Shown piece after piece: positions 6,215-14,725 of a stretch of 26,545 nt of DNA (the stretch's first letter is position 1; each line of letters opens with the position of its first letter). The position numbers and the translations under genes were made by a program. The notes under the pieces were generated by a model. The model ran no database searches and was not told the DNA's origin. It saw nothing but the letters and a program-made list of their open reading frames with translations. Origin of the DNA: TA-21 sp036557405 (GTDB taxonomy: Archaea > Thermoproteota > Nitrososphaeria > Nitrososphaerales > Nitrososphaeraceae). Location: positions 1 through 26,545 of the forward strand of contig DATBHO010000117.1 of NCBI GenBank assembly GCA_036557405.1, in the 5' to 3' direction.

Positions 6215-7375
6215 ATGTCCTTGAAAATATCATCCTTGAAGTTGACAAAAAGTAGCATTTACAGTTATTTTAATGCAATTCGCAACGTGCCTATCGGAGA
6301 TCTAAAAGATCCACCCAATATTATATCCAAGAATGAGGCTTTATCAAAAATAATCAGCACACTTATTGAAACTCATTCATATGACATATTCATTGAATTG
6401 TCAGGAAAAGTAGCGGCGTTGACCGTAAGGGATATTATTGGAATCAAAGACATCAAAACTAGGCCATCACTCGTTGGAAAAATCATTCCCGAGCTGAATA
6501 GGAACAGTTTAATTGGCGAAGCTGCACAGATAATGAGTCATTATAGGGTGAGAACCTTGCCTATAGTTCAAAATGGTATGATAGAAGGTCAAGTTTCAGC
6601 TAAAAGAATTGTTGAATTAATAAGGAAACACTCGGTAGAGAGCAAATTACGAATCATCGCATCTAACATAATGACCAGTAATCCAATAGTTATTGATTGT
6701 CATAAGACTGTGTCTGCTGCAAGGTCCATTATGAGAAGGAGGAGAATTGATCAACTCCCTGTAGTAGACAACGGGCGCCTCGTTGGTATTATCACCTCAT
6801 CTGACATTATGAAAGTAATGTTACCTCCAGAGAGGATAGGCAAAAAATCAGTAGGTATTGACAACACTGAAGATAGGCTTTCTATTGAAGTTTCAGGATT
6901 GGCAAATGATGATGTAATAACTGCTAATGTCGATGAAACCCTCCAAGTGGTCTGTGACAGGATGATAAGTGCAGGATCTACCTATTGTATAATTAAAGTA
7001 TGGGATGAAATTCAGGGAATTATTACTTACAGGGATATAGTTGCGTTATTGGGCGAAAAGATAGAAGAAGACATTCCTATGTATATTATGGGTTTACCGG
7101 ACGAACCTTTTGACGCCGAGCTGGCAAAGTCTAAATTTACAAATGTTACCAGATTCCTAAAAAAAATTCATCCTGATATAGAGCAGGCGCGTTGTCATAT
7201 AAAATTAAGAAGTGTTCAAGCCGCTAGGAAAAGATACGAAATTGATGTGCATATTTTATCTACCCATGGTAACATTTCTTACCGCACTATTGGGTGGGAC
7301 TTGGCTAAGCTTTTTGATGAAATGACCGAATCTCTGAAAAAAAAGGTTTCACACAAACATAAGAAAACTCTATAA
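6215..7375 (+). CDS. Four-CBS-domain protein with a C-terminal HPF/RaiA-like domain
   Basis: The 386-residue cytosolic protein has four CBS repeats, which normally pair into adenine-nucleotide-sensing modules. They lie at about 23-80 (divergent), 85-140 (RTLPIVQNGMIEGQVSAKRI), 148-202 (NIMTSNPIVI and QLPVVDNGRLVGIITSSDI) and 226-282 (VWDEIQGIITYRDIV). The remaining 100 residues are not CBS. From about 287 they read LPDEPFDAELAKSKF, then RFLKKIHPDIEQARCHIK, RYEIDVHILSTHG and GWDLAKLFDEMTE, with the beta-alpha spacing of HPF/RaiA-type ribosome hibernation factors and a basic tail (KKKVSHKHKK). I assign that domain only tentatively. It is divergent from GAPDH, with an 82-base shared promoter region. 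An energy-sensing regulator of translation is one reading. Confidence 0.85.
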   Translation: MSLKISSLKLTKSSIYSYFNAIRNVPIGDLKDPPNIISKNEALSKIISTLIETHSYDIFIELSGKVAALTVRDIIGIKDIKTRPSLVGKIIPELNRNSLIGEAAQIMSHYRVRTLPIVQNGMIEGQVSAKRIVELIRKHSVESKLRIIASNIMTSNPIVIDCHKTVSAARSIMRRRRIDQLPVVDNGRLVGIITSSDIMKVMLPPERIGKKSVGIDNTEDRLSIEVSGLANDDVITANVDETLQVVCDRMISAGSTYCIIKVWDEIQGIITYRDIVALLGEKIEEDIPMYIMGLPDEPFDAELAKSKFTNVTRFLKKIHPDIEQARCHIKLRSVQAARKRYEIDVHILSTHGNISYRTIGWDLAKLFDEMTESLKKKVSHKHKKTL

Positions 7376-7486
7376 TCTAATTGAATGTAAAAAATAAGTA
7401 TCGATATCTAGGATCGAAACTTGGCTCTTGATATTGTATTGCATATTGTTTTGGAAGTAGTTTACTCTGACAACCAGTGAGTTCAG

Positions 7487-8539
7487 CTAAGTGCACATTC
7501 TCTCATTTAGTGGATATAGATAGACATTAGCAATCTCATTTCCTATTCTTGTCGAGTGTATCCTAATTGCATTCTTAATTTCCCCTCCATCAATCCCAGT
7601 TCCATCTGCCCCAAGTACAGCCTTCGGATTATTGCTTTCATCGTGAGAAATGAATCTATCTCCAGGATAGGGTTCAAGGGTAATTCTCTCTTCTCCAAGT
7701 ATGCCAAGATCTCGTACCGAATTTGACATAATACGACCTCCGTCATTTAAGATCAGATCTATGCCGTATAATCGTCTTACCTTATTCATCGCCGAATACA
7801 TGTCAAAAACTTTGCCAGTGACAATGTAATGAATTAGATCAGATTCACGAATTGACTTTGAGGCATAATCATATCCTGATTCATTTGTCAGAAAGATCAC
7901 GCTAATTTCATTTTTGGGATTTAGAATTTTTATTTGGTTTTTCTGGTAGAGTTCTGCAAGCTTGAGTCTTTCAAATGTTTTATCAGATCTAGCTACAATA
8001 ATTTGATGAAAGTTTGAATTTGTAGCCACTTTTTGTCTTAGTTTTATGAGATCCTCATAGACCTCTGGAGCTAATTCTCTTACAACATTTCCAAAAAATT
8101 GCCAATTCCAAATTTGTTCCCTGTTGACGACCAAATTGTCCGCGCTTATCATCAATGCTTTTGAACCCATCAAGATCCTGTGAGTTGATGCAAATACACT
8201 ATCACCTAGCTTTCTAATTCCACCAGTTAAAGATAAAACACCACCACCAGGTTTTTGATTAATCTTGTAAATGTAAACTCCTTTACCACTTTCCTTAGTT
8301 CTTGCTGCAACATAACTTGTGGCTTGATACGGGACTCTCATCTTACTGACATAGTTAGAGGAGGCACCGAGAACTATCTCTGGTAAAATTTCACCCAGAT
8401 AATTGAGTTTAAAGTCACTCAAAGGTGATATAACCTTCAAGCCTCTATTAATAAAATGACGATAAAGTTCTTCTGAGATTACCCTATTTTCTAATAATAA
8501 TGATAGTTGTTTCTTGTACCTTGAAACTATAGACTCCAT
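7487..8539 (-). CDS. Protein with RibD C-terminal/dihydrofolate-reductase-like domain
   Basis: The 350-residue protein is not a clear member of a characterised enzyme. Two regions resemble the RibD C-terminal (DHFR-like) fold: HRILMGSKALMISADNLV (about 120-137), where RibD has its DAxLVGxxTV strand, and GIDLILNDGGRIMSNSVRDLGI to ITLEP (259-290), where RibD has the EGGxxLxxxLLxxxLVDEL segment. That fold binds NADPH and reduces pterin or pyrimidine intermediates. The glutamate of EGG is Asp266 here. The N-terminal 50 residues are helical and unassigned, and there is a long middle insertion (about 140-215). It is divergent from the peptide transporter and likely transcribed alone from its own TATA box. 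A reductase in a flavin- or folate-like pathway is possible but unproven. Confidence 0.6.
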   Translation of the reverse strand: MESIVSRYKKQLSLLLENRVISEELYRHFINRGLKVISPLSDFKLNYLGEILPEIVLGASSNYVSKMRVPYQATSYVAARTKESGKGVYIYKINQKPGGGVLSLTGGIRKLGDSVFASTHRILMGSKALMISADNLVVNREQIWNWQFFGNVVRELAPEVYEDLIKLRQKVATNSNFHQIIVARSDKTFERLKLAELYQKNQIKILNPKNEISVIFLTNESGYDYASKSIRESDLIHYIVTGKVFDMYSAMNKVRRLYGIDLILNDGGRIMSNSVRDLGILGEERITLEPYPGDRFISHDESNNPKAVLGADGTGIDGGEIKNAIRIHSTRIGNEIANVYLYPLNERMCT

Positions 8540-8558
8540 AGAATAAGTTAACTCGGTC

Positions 8559-8567
8559 TTATATTAT
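8559..8567 (-). promoter_or_regulatory. TATA box of the RibD-like gene
   Basis: ATAATATAA on the minus strand is centred about 24 bases from the ATG at 8539, the spacing for a leaderless transcript. It lies back to back with the transporter promoter. Confidence 0.55.
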
Positions 8568-8602
8568 GCTGTTTTAGTATCAACCAGCTCAATTGAGAAA
8601 AT

Positions 8603-8610
8603 TCATAAAT
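8603..8610 (+). promoter_or_regulatory. TATA box of the binding-protein gene
   Basis: TCATAAAT is centred about 27 bases upstream of TTG 8634. It supports that TTG as the start of a leaderless transporter mRNA. Confidence 0.5.
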
Positions 8611-8633
8611 CTCTTTCCTTTACCTCAGAGCAA

Positions 8634-11039
8634 TTGAAACAATTGTCTAAAATTCTACTCGTTTTACCCTTGATATTGGTAGTGATACTTTCCTCATTTA
8701 CAACCATGAATGCACTAGAATCAAGTCAAAAGGGTGCATATACCGATAACATACAATTCATTCAATATCTGGACGGAAATATAGCCCTACATGATATTCA
8801 AGCAGGAAATCTTGACACATATTTCTTTAGAATACCTCTAGAAACAGTAGCATCTATTTCAAAGGATCCAAACGTAAAAATATATGAGAAGAATGCAGGT
8901 TCATTCGGCTTCCTGCTAAATCCCGCACCATCAAAGAATCCAAACATTTTAAATCCATTCCAATTCAAAGAAATTCGTTTTGCAGTAAATTACTTGATAA
9001 ATCGAGAATTTGTCGTAGATGAAATTCTAAACGGGTATGGAAGTGTCCAGATAGACCCGTTTGGAATCTCTTCACCCGAATACGAAGCTCTTATTCCAGT
9101 TATAGAGTCTTACAATTTCAAATATAATCCAAGTCTTGCAAAAGGTATAATAGAAAAATCACTGATTTCACATGGAGCAACAAAGCTCGATGGTAAATGG
9201 ACATACAAAGGGTCACCCATCTCAATCAAACTTATGATACGAAGTGATGATCTGCCAAGAAAATCCATGGGTGAAATGCTTGCAAATGAACTTGAAAAAA
9301 TTGGATTTACCGTACAAAGAGACTACGGTGATTTAAATAAAGCGAACCTAGTAGTCTATGGTAAAGACCCTCAGGAATTAAGTTGGCAAGTCTACACCGA
9401 AGGTTTTGGAGGAACATCTCAATTTGTTAGATACAACCCTTCCACGGCAGCTCAAATGTACTCACCATATTTTGGTAGTATGCCTGGACGAGGAAATCCA
9501 TCCTTTTGGAATTATCAAAATTCAACGCTTGATAACATAACACAAAGCATCGAATTTTCTAATTTTACCTCCGAAGAGGAACGAAATGATTTATTACGAC
9601 AAGCATTAACCTTAGGGATACAAGAATCTGTAAGACTTTTCGTAGCTCAGAATATTGATCCATATGCCGCGTCTTCGTCAATTAAAGGATTAATAAATGA
9701 TTTTGGCGCAGGTATTTCTACTAGTAAGTCGCTCATAAATGCAAGATCAATAAAAAATACAAGTTCTATAAATGTTGGTGTTAAGGAGGTTTATCAAGGC
9801 GCATGGAATAGCGTTGGCGGTTGTAATGATATTTACTGCACAAATATTCTTTCATTAGTATCAGATTCACCTACATCTAGGAACCCATATACTGGTGAAG
9901 TAATTCCTTTGAGAAACGAATGGACAAATATTACAACTATGGGACCAGAAAAGAGACTCGCAGTTGATAATGATGCTGTGACATGGAATCCAACTGACCA
10001 AAGATGGGAGGAAGTTGGAAAGAATACTTCCAAGAGTAAGGTTACCCTTCATTTGGTATTTTCAAACTGGCAAAACGGGCAAGCTATGAACAAGGCTGAT
10101 CTAATATATCAACTTTATTTTCCATATGAGTGGTCATCCAAGATTAATTCAACTGATCAAACATATGACCCGGAGTACGCCACACCGGCCCAAGTTGCAT
10201 TAAAATATCTCCGTGGTACGAAGTTTCTAAATAACAGTACTCTCGTATCATTTGTTGACTATTGGCATTTTGATAAGAAGGAAATAGCTGATTTTGCTTC
10301 GGTCTGGGCAACATCGCCTTGGGAGGTTAATGCGGCAATAGAGAGATTGGTAAAAAACGGAATCTTTGCGTACTCCCGAACGGAAGCAACTGTCAAGAAC
10401 ATTGAATGGTTATCTTTGATAATACCCAGTCATGCACAAGCTATAAAACAAGAACTGGAAAAAATGAAAGCAGAGGGGTTTGTACCTGCTCCACTAAAGG
10501 GCATGGTTAGTGTTAATGAGGCTTTGAAGAGATATGATGCAAGTATAAAATGGATAACAGAACACAACCATGCAATAATTGGCAATGGCCCATATGAGAT
10601 TAAGAACTATAATCCAGCAGGCAGAGTAACATCCCTCGCGGCATTTAGAGATAGCTCATATCCATTTCCGAAGGGATACTGGTCTATTTATGAATCTCCA
10701 AAATTAGCGAAATTTGAAGAGGTTCAATATCCAAAAATAGTTACAAGGGGTTTGCCTCTAAAAATTTCAGGTAATGTGACTATTGGTGGTAACTATAGCA
10801 GTAATGCAACATTAACATATTTTATATTTGATAAGGACAATCATCAGGTAACACAAGGGACGGGTAAATGGATCGATGATAATGGCAATTTCCTAATTGC
10901 GATTAATGGCAGCTCTACTAAAGCGATGTCTATTGGACCTAATAACTTTCAATTATTTGTAAAGAGTAATTACGCACTAAGACCTGATATCTATAGTGGT
11001 ATTTTTATAAGTGTACCCAACCCTATGGTCAAAAACTAA
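8634..11039 (+). CDS. ABC transporter substrate-binding protein, peptide/nickel family 5
   Basis: This 801-residue extracytoplasmic protein captures a ligand, probably peptides, for the permeases downstream. A Lys-led hydrophobic segment at about 7-27 is a signal peptide or membrane anchor. Landmarks of SBP family 5 are present in an unusual order. The second-lobe part comes first (KEIRFAVNYLINREFVVDEIL, about 112-132, then a long DppA-like stretch). The usual N-terminal part follows (GVKEVYQGAWNSVGG near 382, then FSNWQNGQAMNKADLIYQ near 480) and finally IGNGPYEIKNYNP near 645. A beta-rich tail (about 700-801) looks like an added Ig-like domain. There are many N-x-S/T sites, suiting a surface glycoprotein. 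TTG 8634 lies about 27 bases after a TATA box. Confidence 0.88.
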   Translation: MKQLSKILLVLPLILVVILSSFTTMNALESSQKGAYTDNIQFIQYLDGNIALHDIQAGNLDTYFFRIPLETVASISKDPNVKIYEKNAGSFGFLLNPAPSKNPNILNPFQFKEIRFAVNYLINREFVVDEILNGYGSVQIDPFGISSPEYEALIPVIESYNFKYNPSLAKGIIEKSLISHGATKLDGKWTYKGSPISIKLMIRSDDLPRKSMGEMLANELEKIGFTVQRDYGDLNKANLVVYGKDPQELSWQVYTEGFGGTSQFVRYNPSTAAQMYSPYFGSMPGRGNPSFWNYQNSTLDNITQSIEFSNFTSEEERNDLLRQALTLGIQESVRLFVAQNIDPYAASSSIKGLINDFGAGISTSKSLINARSIKNTSSINVGVKEVYQGAWNSVGGCNDIYCTNILSLVSDSPTSRNPYTGEVIPLRNEWTNITTMGPEKRLAVDNDAVTWNPTDQRWEEVGKNTSKSKVTLHLVFSNWQNGQAMNKADLIYQLYFPYEWSSKINSTDQTYDPEYATPAQVALKYLRGTKFLNNSTLVSFVDYWHFDKKEIADFASVWATSPWEVNAAIERLVKNGIFAYSRTEATVKNIEWLSLIIPSHAQAIKQELEKMKAEGFVPAPLKGMVSVNEALKRYDASIKWITEHNHAIIGNGPYEIKNYNPAGRVTSLAAFRDSSYPFPKGYWSIYESPKLAKFEEVQYPKIVTRGLPLKISGNVTIGGNYSSNATLTYFIFDKDNHQVTQGTGKWIDDNGNFLIAINGSSTKAMSIGPNNFQLFVKSNYALRPDIYSGIFISVPNPMVKN

Positions 11040-11165
11040 CTTAATAACTTAAACCGAATTCGGTTGCAATGCAAAGGAGTAGATCTGCCAATGGTGTTCC
11101 ACTGATAAAATGATTGAAGATGATGCATTTATTAAGATATCTTCATAATAAATAAAGTAAAAGCA

Positions 11166-12209
11166 ATGGGCCTAGGAAGAACCTTACTTTTTCGTTCGTT
11201 TAATATGTTTTTGGTACTGTTTGCGACTCTGTTTATAACCGTAATTCTACTAGGTTCAACTTTTGATGAACTACAGAAAGAGGCTATTCGTAATCAGGTG
11301 ATAGAAGAAGTAACTCATGGAACACTTAAGTTTGAAAATTCAGATGAAAGATCATCTTACATAAATAATCAAATCCAGTTTAGATATAAAATCTCTGGGT
11401 TGGATCAAGATTCCTTCACTCCATCAAAATTATTTCACAGAATTATTAGTGTAATGATCTTGGATTTGGGAAAGTCTCATTATTTTACAACAGATTATGG
11501 TTCATCTAATGTAAGGGATATAATATTCGAAAAAGTTCCTAAAACTCTTTTGTTGTTTACTACAGCGACTATATGCGTTACTGTTATTGGTATTTTTCTA
11601 GGATCATACGTCGCAAGTAAAGAAGGATCTTGGTGGGATAAAGCAAATTCAACTTTTGCAATATTTAGTAACAGCTTTCCAACATGGTGGGTAGCAATGT
11701 TAATGATTATAATCTTTGCCTTTACATTACATATATTTCCAGCTCGCGCAACTCCTCTCTCTTCGCCCTCTGATCCTACCTATTTTATTGATCTACTATA
11801 TCATATGACCTTGCCACTAATTACATTGATCATTGTTTCATTTGGTGCGTGGGCGTATATTGTGAGATATTTCTTGATAAACATCTTGAATGAAGATTTT
11901 ATTCATGCAAAAAGAACAATGGGGATTTCCAGACGAAAAATTTTATATTCACATGCGTTAAGAAACGCAGGACCGCCAATAGCTACTGCTGTAGGCCTGG
12001 CTTTAGCAGCTTCTTTTGGAGGGGCAATTATTACAGAGGCCGTTTTTGATTGGCCGGGCATGGGGAAACTCTATTATGATGCAATTGGAGTGTTTGATGT
12101 TCCAATCATAATTGGTCTCACTTTTGTTTCTACAGTTCTGTTTTTGATAACAATATTCATTACTGATATTTCTTATACTCTCTTGGATCCCAGGGTGAAA
12201 GGTAGCTAA
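11166..12209 (+). CDS. dppB: ABC transporter permease, DppB/OppB type
   Basis: This 347-residue integral membrane subunit forms half of the importer channel. It has an N-terminal membrane helix (about 10-29), an extended extracytoplasmic loop (about 30-115) and a core of five helices from about 123 onward. The cytoplasmic coupling segment AKRTMGISRRKILYSHALRNAGPP (about 248-271, quoted in part) is the EAA-type loop that docks onto the ATPase. VFDWPGMGKLYYDAI, typical of DppB/OppB proteins, follows. It is 126 bases downstream of the binding-protein gene and four bases upstream of the second permease. Specificity (peptide, nickel or other) cannot be read from the sequence, so the symbol is by family only. 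Confidence 0.9.
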   Translation: MGLGRTLLFRSFNMFLVLFATLFITVILLGSTFDELQKEAIRNQVIEEVTHGTLKFENSDERSSYINNQIQFRYKISGLDQDSFTPSKLFHRIISVMILDLGKSHYFTTDYGSSNVRDIIFEKVPKTLLLFTTATICVTVIGIFLGSYVASKEGSWWDKANSTFAIFSNSFPTWWVAMLMIIIFAFTLHIFPARATPLSSPSDPTYFIDLLYHMTLPLITLIIVSFGAWAYIVRYFLINILNEDFIHAKRTMGISRRKILYSHALRNAGPPIATAVGLALAASFGGAIITEAVFDWPGMGKLYYDAIGVFDVPIIIGLTFVSTVLFLITIFITDISYTLLDPRVKGS

Positions 12210-12213
12210 TTTA

Positions 12214-13587
12214 TTGCAAAAAAAATTACTCTTAGGTTTATTAAGATCTCCTCGTGGTATTATTGGAGTAACAATTATTGGTTTTCTATTGGTATTGAGC
12301 GCAGTCGCACCATTAATTATTCCAATTGAATCCTATTTTCGGTGGAATGATCCAGATTATTGGATTAATAATCCAAAAACAGTGGCTCCATTTTGGACTA
12401 ATTTTTTTGGACCCAAAGAATTCGAGCATGTATCGTTAGATAAGAACGACGCAAAAGTTAGTTCGGAGTCATCAGAAGGGACTAGAGTAGATAATTATAC
12501 ATTTCAAGTGGAAATGCAAGCCGATAGTTTTCCTGATGACATTATGTTTCTTTACTCAGTCAAATATGGTGATATACCTCCTGTTTTGCAAATTGATATT
12601 AACAGACCTGATAACAATACCTTTACTATATATTATTCATCATTACCTCCAACAAATAATATTAACACTAGTTTTTCAGATAGAATATTCTCTACAAACG
12701 AAAATATCAAAGAGTCATTGAAGCAATACGAAAGCTTGTTTAATTATTCCATATCAGGTCTTGAACCCCAAGTAGTAATATTTTCAGATACCAATAAACC
12801 AAATGTCCTTAAAGGAATGTATCAAATATCAGAAAGGTTCTATTTATTTGATAATTACAGTAGTGTGGAAGATGTTGGCTTAATTCTTGGAGGTAAAGTA
12901 TTTGGTATCATGGGAACTGATGACTTGAGAAGAGATCTTGCAGTTGGGATCATATGGGGCACCCCTATAGCATTATTCATAGGACTAACTGTATCAATAT
13001 TTTCGATAGCTATTGGACTAATTTATGGCGTAATAGCTGGATATAGAGGAAAGAGAACTGATGAGACAATGATGCGAGTCAACGATATATTTTATGCGTT
13101 GCCAACCTTGCCGCTCCTTATTCTTCTGTCGATTACGTTTGGGCGTAGTATCTTTTTAATAATCGGATTTATACTAATTTTTAGCTGGATGGGAACTGCA
13201 AAAGTAATTAGAAGTATTGCATTGCAGATTCGCAATTATCAATATGTGGAAGCAGCTAAACTAATGGGACAGTCAGATTTAATGGTAATTTTCAAACACA
13301 TAGTTCCACAACTACTTCCATTGACATTTGCGAGTATAGCAATCGCTGTGCCTGCAGCTATACTTGCAGAGGCTGCTTTGAGTTTTATTGGTTTAGGTGA
13401 CCCATCATTACCTACTTGGGGACAAATACTTCACGATGCAAATACCGCTGATGCCGCTTCAAGGGGTATATGGTGGTGGATTATTCCTCCTGGGCTTATG
13501 ATTGCTTTAACCGGTTTGGCTTTCTTCTTGATTGGCAATACATTAGATGCTATTGCAAATCCACTGAGGAATAAGAAAAGAGCTTAA
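12214..13587 (+). CDS. dppC: ABC transporter permease, DppC/OppC type, with a large extracytoplasmic insert
   Basis: The 457-residue protein is the second permease. It has an N-terminal basic stretch and membrane helix (about 14-38) and the DppC signature MGTDDLRRDLAVGIIWGTPIAL (from 233, where the family has GTDxLGRD). The EAA loop is EAAKLMGQSDLMVIFKHIVP and the end is FIGLGDPSLPTWG. DppC proteins are normally about 280-320 residues. The extra length is one polar loop, about 45-228, outside the membrane and rich in Asn, Ser and Thr. It may contact the binding protein or the cell surface layer. Start TTG 12214 is four bases after the dppB stop. No ATP-binding subunit follows: the next gene is on the other strand. 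Confidence 0.9.
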   Translation: MQKKLLLGLLRSPRGIIGVTIIGFLLVLSAVAPLIIPIESYFRWNDPDYWINNPKTVAPFWTNFFGPKEFEHVSLDKNDAKVSSESSEGTRVDNYTFQVEMQADSFPDDIMFLYSVKYGDIPPVLQIDINRPDNNTFTIYYSSLPPTNNINTSFSDRIFSTNENIKESLKQYESLFNYSISGLEPQVVIFSDTNKPNVLKGMYQISERFYLFDNYSSVEDVGLILGGKVFGIMGTDDLRRDLAVGIIWGTPIALFIGLTVSIFSIAIGLIYGVIAGYRGKRTDETMMRVNDIFYALPTLPLLILLSITFGRSIFLIIGFILIFSWMGTAKVIRSIALQIRNYQYVEAAKLMGQSDLMVIFKHIVPQLLPLTFASIAIAVPAAILAEAALSFIGLGDPSLPTWGQILHDANTADAASRGIWWWIIPPGLMIALTGLAFFLIGNTLDAIANPLRNKKRA

Positions 13588-13677
13588 CGATATTTGAATT
13601 GAGGTTTGATTGGTCTGAAGTATTGTTGTTATGGTTTGCATGAAAATTTATATTGACTCTTATCAATCGAACTCTAA

Positions 13678-14616
13678 TTATTTTTTCTTTGCTACTATAA
13701 AATCCACAAAGTAAAAGAGATATGTCCTATCATTCATTTTCAATATCCACGGGAGATACGACTCTTCTTTATTTATTTTATATCCAAATTTTCTCAATTT
13801 TTTCCTGATCTGGATCGCATCAAATTTATCTTTACCATAATTATCTACAAAATGATAAGGATCCATTAGAATCAATTTGCCATTCTTTTTTAAAGAACCA
13901 TTTACTGCGAGAATTAATTTGTTGAAATCTATTCTATCAATTACATTTAAGGCAAATATACTATGAAAGAATTTCGATTTAAATGGCAGATTTGTAGCAT
14001 CTGCTATTATAAATTCCATGTTTCTTCTTTTTCTAGTGGCCATTATTTTTCTAGCCCTCAATATGAACGAAAACGAAAGGTCTATTCCGAATACATACGA
14101 CAGATTTTTTGACATTTCAAATGAGCTTGTACCTATTGAACAACCTATGTCCAATCCAATTCCATTCAAATTAAGTTCTTCTTTTGTTAACATTTTGTAT
14201 ATGTGGTGAGGGTTTATTTCCTTCTTAAATAGAGATAACAGTCTATCATTTGAAGGGTAACGATTGCGAGTATTCAGATAAGGTTTATACCAAATACCAT
14301 TCTCTTCATACCGATCGTTGTATGTAGGAACACGAATTTTTACACCTTCTGATTTAAGAAATGATTTAATTTCGGGTGATTTAGAATTTGATATCCACTT
14401 ACCAAAAGTAATAATTCTTTTGCACGCATATTTATGAAAATTCTCCAATAAAATTGGTATCCCTTGAATTATGGGGTATTTTGAGTTGCAAATTTTACAT
14501 CTGAGAAAGCCTTCTACACATTCATCTTTCGTTCCTAGGAAGGATTCTAGGTTGAGTCCTGCCTTTTTGCAAGACTTTTGTAAGCAACATAAATCTATAG
14601 CAATCCTTTTTATCAA
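13678..14616 (-). CDS. Class I SAM-dependent methyltransferase with N-terminal zinc-binding Trm112-like segment
   Basis: The 312-residue protein has two parts. The N-terminal 60 residues carry Cys pairs (C10/C11, C16, and CKIC at 40-43) followed by SKYPIIQGIPILLE, the pattern of a Trm112-like zinc segment. From about 140 the Rossmann methyltransferase domain follows. Motif I is GLDIGCSIGTSSFEM (154-168), then FGIDLS (177-182), ADATNLPF (205-212) and LILMDPYHF. The substrate is unknown; the family acts on small molecules, lipids or proteins. The start is TTG 14616, with GAGGAG about 15 bases upstream. It lies 109 bases after tyrA on the same strand, so it could be read through from the aromatic operon, but nothing ties it to that pathway. 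Confidence 0.82.
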   Translation of the reverse strand: MIKRIAIDLCCLQKSCKKAGLNLESFLGTKDECVEGFLRCKICNSKYPIIQGIPILLENFHKYACKRIITFGKWISNSKSPEIKSFLKSEGVKIRVPTYNDRYEENGIWYKPYLNTRNRYPSNDRLLSLFKKEINPHHIYKMLTKEELNLNGIGLDIGCSIGTSSFEMSKNLSYVFGIDLSFSFILRARKIMATRKRRNMEFIIADATNLPFKSKFFHSIFALNVIDRIDFNKLILAVNGSLKKNGKLILMDPYHFVDNYGKDKFDAIQIRKKLRKFGYKINKEESYLPWILKMNDRTYLFYFVDFIVAKKK

Positions 14617-14725
14617 GAATTATTACTCTATCTCCTCAAAAAAATGAATAATGCCATACAATGCAATAGACGTTTTGGGTCCACGATTATATCTCTCATA
14701 GTTTTATATTAGGAAGAATTTTCAT

